Position numbers and translations under genes: made by a program. A stretch of 34,872 nucleotides of DNA from Bacteroidales bacterium (GTDB lineage Bacteria; Bacteroidota; Bacteroidia; Bacteroidales; UBA932): the NCBI GenBank assembly GCA_017960585.1, contig JAGCYX010000046.1, positions 1 through 34,872 on the forward strand. Reading direction: 5' to 3'. Positions 8,433-15,839 of the stretch are shown here, piece after piece. The number at the start of each line of letters is the position of its first letter. The first letter of the stretch is position 1. Under the pieces are notes generated by a model. It was not told the DNA's origin, did no database searches, and saw only the letters and a list, made by a program, of their open reading frames with translations.

Positions 8433-9595
8433 ACGCGCTCGGTTTTAAGTAATTTCACGGCAAAGAACACCAGATACGCCACGCCGAGGCTGATCACGAT
8501 GACCGAGCCGGCCTGGGAGTTCAGGGCGTCGGACAGGATGCCCATCAGCAACGGGAAGATGGTGCCGCCGATCAGGCCCATGATCATCAGGCCCGACATC
8601 TCGTTGTTCTTCTCCGGCAGGTAGAGCAGCGCCCGCGAGAAGATCATCGAGAAGATGTTGGAGTTGCCGAAGCCCACCAGGGCGATGGCGACGTACAGGC
8701 CGACCTTACTCTGGCAGACGAACAGGCCGATCATGGCCAGCACCATGCAGACGGCGCTGACGGCGAAGAACTTCCGGAGCGGGAACCTGGACAGGATGAA
8801 CGAGCCGGACAGGCAGCCGAGCGTGCGGAACAGGAAATAGATGCTCGTCGCGATGCCCGCTTGCTCCAGCGGCAGGGAGAGGCGTTCCATGATGATCTTC
8901 GGGGCGCAGGTGTTCACGCCCACGTCGATGCCCACGTGGGAAATGATGCCGAGGAAGAACAGCAGCACGGTGCCGTCGCCCAGGAGCTTGAGGCAGTCGG
9001 CGAAGCTCGAGGACTTGTCCTTCGGCAGCTCCTCCGGAATCCTGGTCGCGCCCAGATAAATGGCGGCGACGACCACGAAGGCAAGGAACACCGGGTAGAG
9101 CAGCAGCCAGTTGTTGAAACGGACCGACGCCCAGCTGGCGATGAGCGGCGCAATGAAGGAGGCGATGGCCTTGATGAACTGCCCGAAGGTCAGCGTGCTG
9201 GCCAGCTTCTCTCCGCTCACGACGCAGGTGATGAGCGGGTTCAGCGACACCTGCATCAGGGTGTTCCCGATGCCCAGCAGGCAGAAGGACGCCAGCATGA
9301 CGGGATAGTTGTAGGCGCACAGGGGCAGCGCCAGCGCGAGGGCCGTGACCACCAGGCTGAGCACCACGGTCTTCCGCTTGCCGACGCGGTTCATCATCAG
9401 GCCGATGGGGACCGATAGGAAGAAGAACCACAGGAAGACCATCGACGGCAGGAAGTTGGCCATCGTGTCGGACAGCGCGAAGTCCGCCTTTACGTAATTC
9501 GTCGCCGTGCCCACCATGTCCACGAAGCCCATGGTGAAGAAGGCGAACATCACCGGCACCAGCCGGGACAGGTTGGATTGTTTCGACGCCGTCAT
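8429..9595 (-). CDS. MFS sugar permease, FHS (FucP-like) family
   Basis: A 388-residue inner-membrane protein with about 12 hydrophobic segments. The N-terminal FAFFTMGFVDMVGTATNYVK and the loop NRVGKRKT between helices 2 and 3 are typical of the fucose-glucose/galactose-hexose proton symporter branch. The 4-bp overlap with the PfkB kinase gene matches the transporter plus fructokinase pairs known from Bacteroides fructan loci, so fructose is the best guess for the substrate. The gene also overlaps the esterase gene upstream by 4 bp. Confidence 0.85.
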   Translation of the reverse strand: MTASKQSNLSRLVPVMFAFFTMGFVDMVGTATNYVKADFALSDTMANFLPSMVFLWFFFLSVPIGLMMNRVGKRKTVVLSLVVTALALALPLCAYNYPVMLASFCLLGIGNTLMQVSLNPLITCVVSGEKLASTLTFGQFIKAIASFIAPLIASWASVRFNNWLLLYPVFLAFVVVAAIYLGATRIPEELPKDKSSSFADCLKLLGDGTVLLFFLGIISHVGIDVGVNTCAPKIIMERLSLPLEQAGIATSIYFLFRTLGCLSGSFILSRFPLRKFFAVSAVCMVLAMIGLFVCQSKVGLYVAIALVGFGNSNIFSMIFSRALLYLPEKNNEMSGLMIMGLIGGTIFPLLMGILSDALNSQAGSVIVISLGVAYLVFFAVKLLKTERV

Positions 9596-10530
9596 TGGTT
9601 CAGCAGTTTGCAGTTGTCCAGGAAATCATAGAACAGCGTCGTCCAGATGTTCACGGACTGGCCGTTCTCGCGGTAGCCGAAGCCGTGGAAGCCGCGCGTG
9701 AAAGAATGGATTTCGAGCGGCTGGCGGGTCTTGTTCCAGGCGTTGTAGAGGGCGGGCGTGTCGCCGAAGCCGTTCGCAGAGGAGGCTTCGGCCGTGCTCG
9801 CCGCAATGAAGAGCGGCATCGGGTCATCGGGGACCTTGTCCTCGAACCAGGCGGGATAAATCATCCCGAGGAAGTCCGGACGGCTCATCTCGTCGTGGTC
9901 GAGGGCCACGTGATAGACGATGTTGCCGCCCGCCGAGAATCCGATGATGCCGATGGCCCTGGGGTTGACGCCGTATTTCTCCGCGTTCTTGCGGACGTAG
10001 GTGATGGCGGCGCGGCCGTCGTCCCAGGCCATCTTCCGGTCGTAGCCCTGTTCCTCGGCGATCTTCGCGTGCTTCGCAGTGAGTTCCTGCATCCGTGCAT
10101 CCCGTCCCTGCATGCCGTAGGAATGGTCGGCCACGTATCTGGCCTCCTCGTAATCGGCGCCGGAATAGGCGATGCGGTACTTCAGGACGAAGGCGGCGAT
10201 ACCGTGCGCGGCGAACCACCGGGCCACGTTGGGCCCTTCCTGGTGCCAGGACAGCGCGGTGAAGCCGCCGCCGGGGCAGACCACGATGGCAGCCCCCGTC
10301 TCGGTGCCCTTGGCCGGAAGATATGCCCACAGTTCGGGATCCGTGACGTTCAGGATGCACTGCCCGACCTCGCCGGGATTCATGGGGGTCGTGTATTCGA
10401 AGAGGAACTCCTGCTGGGTCCAGTTCTCGCAGCCGGGCGCCCGTCCTTCATACAAGCGGATGACTTCCGCCTGCCCGAAGGCGCTGACGGCGCTCAGGAC
10501 AAAGAGTAATAGGGAAACTATTCTTTTCAT
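9592..10530 (-). CDS. Exported alpha/beta-hydrolase esterase
   Basis: A 312-residue secreted esterase of the BD-FAE/acetyl esterase type. It has a signal peptide (about 1-20, ending FGQ), an oxyanion-hole loop VVCPGGGF, the nucleophile elbow GFSAGG with Ser199, and a late His in RGFHGFGY. Such enzymes remove acetyl or feruloyl groups from plant polysaccharides. I chose the Met at 10530 because the signal peptide starts there; an in-frame ATG at 10542 overlaps the previous stop as ATGA and is a real alternative. The stop overlaps the transporter start. Confidence 0.85.
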   Translation of the reverse strand: MKRIVSLLLFVLSAVSAFGQAEVIRLYEGRAPGCENWTQQEFLFEYTTPMNPGEVGQCILNVTDPELWAYLPAKGTETGAAIVVCPGGGFTALSWHQEGPNVARWFAAHGIAAFVLKYRIAYSGADYEEARYVADHSYGMQGRDARMQELTAKHAKIAEEQGYDRKMAWDDGRAAITYVRKNAEKYGVNPRAIGIIGFSAGGNIVYHVALDHDEMSRPDFLGMIYPAWFEDKVPDDPMPLFIAASTAEASSANGFGDTPALYNAWNKTRQPLEIHSFTRGFHGFGYRENGQSVNIWTTLFYDFLDNCKLLNQ

Positions 10531-10538
10531 ACGGCAGA

Positions 10539-10934
10539 TCATTTACTGTTGCGGAGCACCCTGGGGACGGCCGCCCGGAGCGCCGCCGGGGGCGTGATGA
10601 GCGGTTTGCCGTCGCGCCCGCGGGCGGAGCCGAGGCGGTAGTCGATGGCCACGCAGACCCAGCCCTTCTCGCAGAGATGGTCGTAGAGCGGGTTGCAGAG
10701 GGCGTCGATCCGGGAGCCCATGGCCCAGGCGCCGCCGAAAGAGTAGATGAACACCGGACGCTTGTCCGTCTGGTCCTTGAACTGATAGATGTCCATCAGG
10801 ATGGGCTTGCCGTCGCGGACGACGAACTCCACCGTGCTGCGGTCGGCTTTGGATTCAGGCACCGGCTGCCCGGGTTGCGCGTTCACGGTCAGGGCCGTGG
10901 CAAGAAGGGCGCTGAGAATCAAGTATTTCTTCAT
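10539..10934 (-). pseudogene. Truncated alpha/beta-hydrolase (esterase) fragment
   Basis: 131 codons: a signal peptide (ending VNAQ), then the N-terminal third of an esterase with the YSFGGAWAMGSR oxyanion loop and VCVAIDYRLGS. It stops before any GxSxG nucleophile, whereas related enzymes run to about 300 residues. In another frame the last bases read as APGGAPGGRPQGAPQQ ending at TAA (10543-10545), which looks like a genuine low-complexity C-terminus. An internal deletion with frameshift that joined the two ends would explain both observations. The piece may still be translated, as it lies inside a tight operon. Confidence 0.65.
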
Positions 10935-10946
10935 AATTGGTAAGTT

Positions 10947-13586
10947 TTAGTTTCCGAGGAGGAAAAGAACGGGGACATCCAGGCGGGAAGCCCAGGAGCC
11001 CTCCACGTGGGAGAGGCCCGGGAACACCCTGCTAACATAATGGGCGTTGTCCCAGCCGGCTTCGCGGAACATCTTGTCCAGCCGGTCCTGATATTTGGGA
11101 TACTGGGCGTCGAGGGTCTGGTCGCCGCGGTCCATATACAGCTTGCAGCTGTTGGGCTTGAGGTTCTCCCGAAGGTAGTCCACGTAGCACTGGTTCGCCG
11201 GGTCGATGAATTCCTGCTCCGCATCGTAGTTGGTGATGTAGAGGACGGAATGGGTCGAGAGGCAGCCCGCGCCGCCGAATACCTCGGGACATTTGGTCAC
11301 GGCATAGGAGGAGATCAGGCCGCCCATGCTGGAGCCCATGTGGAAGGTGTGTTCCCGATCCTTGCGGGTGGAATAGGTCCGGTCGATGAAGGGCTTCAGC
11401 TCCTCCACCAGGAACTTCAGGTAGTCGTTGCCCAGGAGTTCGCCCTCGCCCATCCGCTTGCTCTTCGCGTAGTCCTTCAACGCCGGGGAATAGCGGTCGA
11501 ACACGTCCTGGGGGAAGTATTCCTGGCTCCGGGTGTGGAAGGCGTTGGCCACGCCCACGACGATGCAGTCCTGGATCTTCTCCTCCTCGAGGAGCTGGCC
11601 GAACACCTCGTCCACGCACCATTCCTGGTGGTTGAACATCTTCTCGGCGTCGAACAGGTTCTGCCCGTCGCTCATATACACGACGGCGTACTGCTTGTTC
11701 TTCGTGTAGTCGTCCGGGACCCAGACGTACACGTTTCTCGGGGAGACGAATTCCGACTTGAATGCCGGATAGAAGTCCAGCTTGCCCGTCGAGACCGCGG
11801 GCTTGTCCGGATGGCCCGCCCCCACGGTGCCGGCCGTCCGGTCCACGTCGTTGAACCGGAAGATGGCGGCGGAGACGCCGGAGAGCTGGATGACGTCGCC
11901 CTTCTTCGTCTGTTTGTAGCTGCATTTCTTGTAGTTGCCGCCGATGAGCTCGGGCTTGGAGAGCTGCGTCGGGAGCGTCACGCTGACCGGCTTGCCGGAC
12001 GGGTTCAGCACCACCCAGCAGCGCTCGCCGCGCCACTTGCGCTCATACACCATCGGATACGGCTGGTCCAGGCTGCTGACCAGGCGCCAGGACGCGTCGG
12101 CGCCCAGCGCGGGCACCTGCTTGCGGAGCTGCAGCAGGCCGCGGACGTAGTGGAGCAGGGAGTTCGGGTCGGCTTCCGCCTTCTCGACGGTCATCCGGTT
12201 CGGGTCCGGATCCTGCGGGATGTAGATCTGGTCGATGGGAGCGGTGGAGAATCCGCCGTTGGCCGTGCCGTCCCAGAGCATCGGGATGCGGCAGCCGGCC
12301 CGGAAGCCGGAACCGTCCGTGGACGGGGCGGCGGGGTTCTGCTTGAGGCCGATCTCGTCGCCGTAGTAGATGAACGGCACGCCCGGCATCGTCAGGAAGA
12401 AGGTCATCGCGACCTTGAGTTCTTCGGGATCGGTGCGGCCTTCCGTGCACACGCGGTTGAAGTCGTGGTTGCCGGAAGGCGTGCAGACGTAGCCCTTGCC
12501 CCGGACGGCCTGGTACTGATAGTCATACAGGTCGAACCAGGTCTTCAGCTCGCCGTTCCCGGCCGCGGAGAAGTAGGGCTTCGCGCTGCCGGCAGGGCCG
12601 AAGCCCCGGTTGAAGAAGAACAGCGTGGAGTAGTTGTACTGCCCGTCGTGGCAGAAGAAATCCAGGTCGAACCCGGCCTGCGTGACCGACTGCGCGGGGT
12701 TGAACCACTCGGCAATCAGCACGCCCTCGGGGTAGGTCGCGTCGAACCACGGCACGAAGTCCTCGTTCCACAGCCGGATGGTCGCCGCCTTGTCGGGGTC
12801 GTTCTTCACGAGGCTGGCCGCCATATCCACGCGGAAGCCGTCCACACCCTTGTCCATCCAGAACATCATGATGTTCTTGAGCTCGCGGCGCATCGCCTGC
12901 GGCCCCGGGGCGTCCACCGCCTGCTCCCACGGGTGCGCGGGGTCGGGATCGGCGAAGCCGAAATTGAGCGCAGGCTGGGTGTCGTAGAAATTCTTGATGT
13001 AGTAGGGGCCGCGCGGGGCGTCCGTCGACACGAACTTGCGGGTCAGCGACAGATGGGCGCTCATCAGCGCGGCATAGTCCGGATCATCGGAGGCCGCGGG
13101 GCCGGCCGCCGGATCCTCGGGCTTGAAGGTGGGCCAGATGTAGTAGTCGGAATAGCGGAAGTTGGCGCCCTCCCTGGACTGGAGGAACCATTCGCACTGG
13201 TCGGAGGAATGGCCGGCCACCAGGTCCATGACGACCTTGATGCCGCGCGCGTGCGCCTCTTGGATCAGCTCGATGAGGTCGTCGTTGTCGCCGAAGCGCT
13301 TGTCCACGCGGTAGTAGTCGATGATGTCGTAGCCGCCGTCCGTCCAGCCGGACACGTACACCGGGTTCAGCCAGATGGCCGTGACGCCGAGGGAGCGGAT
13401 GTAGTCCAGGCGGGAGATGATGCCCTGCAGGTCGCCGATGCCGTTGTCGTCGCTGTCCTGGAAGGACGAGGGATAGATCTGGTAGAAGACCGCGTCGCTC
13501 AGCCAGCTCGGCTGGGCGGGGTTTTTGGCCGCCAGGCCGGGCGCCGCAAGCAGGCACGCAAATGCGAAAGCGAGTAATTTCTTCAT
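10947..13586 (-). CDS. GH13 alpha-glucosidase/amylase family fused to a CE1-like esterase
   Basis: An 879-residue exported protein. After a signal peptide (about 1-20) comes a GH13 barrel (about 30-590). The three acidic residues sit in FRVD (Asp254, nucleophile), LIAEW (Glu293, acid/base) and SGNHD (Asp375). From about residue 610 follows an esterase-D/CE1-like hydrolase (NVYVWVPDDY, DGQNLFD, GSSMGG with Ser753). The first part would cleave alpha-glucosidic links and the second an ester. GH13 region I reads DLVAGHS where DxxxNH is usual. The Met at 13586 was chosen for its signal peptide; it lies 4 bp after the upstream stop. The enzyme's substrate within GH13 is not clear. Confidence 0.88.
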   Translation of the reverse strand: MKKLLAFAFACLLAAPGLAAKNPAQPSWLSDAVFYQIYPSSFQDSDDNGIGDLQGIISRLDYIRSLGVTAIWLNPVYVSGWTDGGYDIIDYYRVDKRFGDNDDLIELIQEAHARGIKVVMDLVAGHSSDQCEWFLQSREGANFRYSDYYIWPTFKPEDPAAGPAASDDPDYAALMSAHLSLTRKFVSTDAPRGPYYIKNFYDTQPALNFGFADPDPAHPWEQAVDAPGPQAMRRELKNIMMFWMDKGVDGFRVDMAASLVKNDPDKAATIRLWNEDFVPWFDATYPEGVLIAEWFNPAQSVTQAGFDLDFFCHDGQYNYSTLFFFNRGFGPAGSAKPYFSAAGNGELKTWFDLYDYQYQAVRGKGYVCTPSGNHDFNRVCTEGRTDPEELKVAMTFFLTMPGVPFIYYGDEIGLKQNPAAPSTDGSGFRAGCRIPMLWDGTANGGFSTAPIDQIYIPQDPDPNRMTVEKAEADPNSLLHYVRGLLQLRKQVPALGADASWRLVSSLDQPYPMVYERKWRGERCWVVLNPSGKPVSVTLPTQLSKPELIGGNYKKCSYKQTKKGDVIQLSGVSAAIFRFNDVDRTAGTVGAGHPDKPAVSTGKLDFYPAFKSEFVSPRNVYVWVPDDYTKNKQYAVVYMSDGQNLFDAEKMFNHQEWCVDEVFGQLLEEEKIQDCIVVGVANAFHTRSQEYFPQDVFDRYSPALKDYAKSKRMGEGELLGNDYLKFLVEELKPFIDRTYSTRKDREHTFHMGSSMGGLISSYAVTKCPEVFGGAGCLSTHSVLYITNYDAEQEFIDPANQCYVDYLRENLKPNSCKLYMDRGDQTLDAQYPKYQDRLDKMFREAGWDNAHYVSRVFPGLSHVEGSWASRLDVPVLFLLGN

Positions 13587-13590
13587 ATCG

Positions 13591-15750
13591 CTAATGGGTT
13601 GCATCGTGAATCATATCCAACAGGCCGTTCACCACGGCGCTCTGCGCATAGCCCTGCTTGAAGCGGGAGCCGAGCACCTCGAACACCTGCGCGCCATAGG
13701 ACTCGTCGTCCGGCATATACCCGCCGCCGCGCGCGCCGAAGCCGTAGGCCACGGTCGTCATCATCGTGCGGGCGTACGGGGACTTCTGCTTCAGTTCGAC
13801 GGCGATCGGGTTGTACACCTCGGAGGCGACGCCGCACACGGGGATGTCGTCGAGCATGATCAGGCTGAGGCCGACCTCCACGTCGGGTCCGTCCTCATAT
13901 TCGCCGGCATAACCGGCCCGCCCGCCGCCGTTGGTCTGGCGCCGGCCCGGCACGGTCACGATCTTGCGGGCGCAGTTCAGCGTGACGTCGGTCTCGAAGC
14001 GGCGCATCATCATGATGACGTATTTCACCTCCTCGCCCAGGATCTGGCCGTAGCTGCGAATCATCCGCTCCTGCTCGCCCAGCAGGCGCTGCACCTCGGG
14101 CTTGGTGCGGTCGAGGCCCTGGCCGCCCGGCGGCATCCGGTTGGAGATGTCCTCGCCGCGGGCCGCATAGTCCGCGATGCGGATGTCGCGCAGGTCGAAG
14201 GTCTGCTGGAAGTAGAGCGGATTCTGGTCCCCGGCCGCGCCGGAGGCGAAGCTCGCCACGAAATCGGGGCCGTAGCGGCTCTCGATGTAGGTTTCCGCCT
14301 CGCCCGGGAAGTCGGCGCTCACCTTGTCGGTGTTGCCCGTGATCACCGCGTGCATCGCGTAGTTGAAATAGGTCGCTATCGGCTTGCCCGCCAGGCTCTC
14401 GAAGTAGATCACGGCCACGGTCTTGTCCGACTTGCCGTCGTAGTCCGGGCCTTCCCACCACGTCCCGCGCTCCGGGTCGAAGAGGTCGCGCTTGACGTTC
14501 AGGTGGCATTCTCCGTTGCCGTAGCCCACCTTCGCGGGAACCATATTGGCCACGGCCTGCTTCACGGCGCCCCAGACGCGCTCGGTCAGTTCATCTCCGC
14601 GCACGGAGCTGCCCGAATGGGTGTGGGTGCCATTGTAGATGATATTTCCTACCGGGATGCCGAGTTCCGCGGCGGCGTGTTCATCGATATACTGCGCCAC
14701 CCGGGCGTCGGCGTTGCCGGCGTCGAAGGTCACGAACGCGGCCTTCGTCGCCCCGTTGCCGAAGGCGATGACGCGCGCATAGCAGTGGTCCAGGATGCCC
14801 TGGGAGGTCGGCGGCAGGTCCTTCTCGTCCGGGGTGATGTCCACCTTGGCGGCGCCGGCGTACAGCTGGCCGCGGGGGTTGCTCTGCACGGGTGCAGGGG
14901 CAGCAGCCCGCACGCCGCCGCTCTGGAACATGCGCTTCACCATCTCCACCATCTCCTCGAAAGTCATCGGCATGCCGCTTTCGCGCCGCTTGGCGTCGGA
15001 GGCGAGCTTGCGGACTTCCGCCTCGTCGGCGGGAAGGGTGTAGAAACCGGTCTTCACCTTCAGCACCTTCCTGAGGCTGGCGGTGAGGATGCGCTCCATG
15101 TCGTCGTAGAGGTTGACCGCCGGGTGGATGCCGTCGTAGGTCCCGGTCGCAGGGAGGCCGAGTTCCGCGTCGGCGATCGGGGTGTGGTAGTCCACGTAGG
15201 TGACGTTCTTCTGGCTGTCGGCGTAGGCCTTCAGCCGCTGGTTCATCTTCACGATGAGCGAGCCGGCGTCCACCTCCGGAATGGCCATGTAATGCGCGCA
15301 GGGCGTGATGGAGCAAAGGAGGACCTTGATGCCCGCCTTCTCGGCCAGTTCGCACATGGCCGTGATGTTGTCGAAGATGGTCTGGTCGGGATAGTAGGCC
15401 TGGCCCAGCAGGTTCTGGCAGAGGTCGTTGGTGCCCGCCATGATGGCGACCGCCTTCGGGTGCAGGTCGATGACGTCCTGCTTGAAGCGGACCAGCATCT
15501 GGCTGGCCGTCTGGCCGGAAATGCCGCGGCCGGCGAAGTTGTTCTTCGTGAAGAAGTCCGGATCCTCGTCGTACCAGAAGTCCGTGATGGAGTCGCCCAT
15601 CAGCACGACCAGCGGGTCGGCGGTCAGCGCGGCGTTCGCCGGCTCGTAGCGCTTGAAGTTGCCCCAGTCGGAAGGGCCCGTCTGGCGGGGTTGCGCGAAG
15701 GAAAGCACGGACATCGCGGCAAGCGCCAGCGTCAAGAAAAAACGTCTCAT
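13591..15750 (-). CDS. SGNH/GDSL esterase fused to a neutral-ceramidase-like domain
   Basis: A 719-residue exported protein, first gene of the six-gene operon. The signal peptide spans about 1-20 (ending SFAQ). The SGNH hydrolase domain (about 25-235) has GDSITD with Ser54, Gly79 in the GISGQTA block, GTND at 106-109 and DGIHP with Asp206 and His209. From about residue 297 the protein resembles the neutral/alkaline ceramidase family (LYAGAAKVDITP, NGTHTHSG, NYAMHAVITG), a zinc amidase fold. In a glycan operon the SGNH half may be an acetyl-xylan-type esterase; the second half may act on another ester or amide rather than ceramide. The Met at 15750 was chosen over 15786 because the signal peptide begins there. 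Confidence 0.85.
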   Translation of the reverse strand: MRRFFLTLALAAMSVLSFAQPRQTGPSDWGNFKRYEPANAALTADPLVVLMGDSITDFWYDEDPDFFTKNNFAGRGISGQTASQMLVRFKQDVIDLHPKAVAIMAGTNDLCQNLLGQAYYPDQTIFDNITAMCELAEKAGIKVLLCSITPCAHYMAIPEVDAGSLIVKMNQRLKAYADSQKNVTYVDYHTPIADAELGLPATGTYDGIHPAVNLYDDMERILTASLRKVLKVKTGFYTLPADEAEVRKLASDAKRRESGMPMTFEEMVEMVKRMFQSGGVRAAAPAPVQSNPRGQLYAGAAKVDITPDEKDLPPTSQGILDHCYARVIAFGNGATKAAFVTFDAGNADARVAQYIDEHAAAELGIPVGNIIYNGTHTHSGSSVRGDELTERVWGAVKQAVANMVPAKVGYGNGECHLNVKRDLFDPERGTWWEGPDYDGKSDKTVAVIYFESLAGKPIATYFNYAMHAVITGNTDKVSADFPGEAETYIESRYGPDFVASFASGAAGDQNPLYFQQTFDLRDIRIADYAARGEDISNRMPPGGQGLDRTKPEVQRLLGEQERMIRSYGQILGEEVKYVIMMMRRFETDVTLNCARKIVTVPGRRQTNGGGRAGYAGEYEDGPDVEVGLSLIMLDDIPVCGVASEVYNPIAVELKQKSPYARTMMTTVAYGFGARGGGYMPDDESYGAQVFEVLGSRFKQGYAQSAVVNGLLDMIHDATH

Positions 15751-15783
15751 GATTAAAAGTTTTCGTGTTAAGGTTGCAGATAA

Positions 15784-15814
15784 CAAATATACGAAAGTAT
15801 CAATGACTTACAAA
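15784..15814 (-). promoter_or_regulatory. Strong Bacteroides-type promoter for the six-gene operon
   Basis: On the minus strand TTTG (15814-15811), 19 nt, then TATATTTG (15791-15784): a full match to the TTTG-N19-TAnnTTTG consensus. Transcription would begin near 15777, about 27 nt before the start at 15750. It lies in the 89-bp gap after the minus-strand GH54-like gene, so the operon can be expressed on its own. Confidence 0.8.
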
Positions 15815-15839
15815 ATGCACTGACAGTCAGGTGGCGAGG

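Noticed and set aside
13525-15756. Plus-strand open frame of 743 codons opposite the SGNH-ceramidase gene
   Set aside because: No recognisable domain, biased His/Val/Gly/Arg composition, and the minus strand has clear SGNH and ceramidase motifs.
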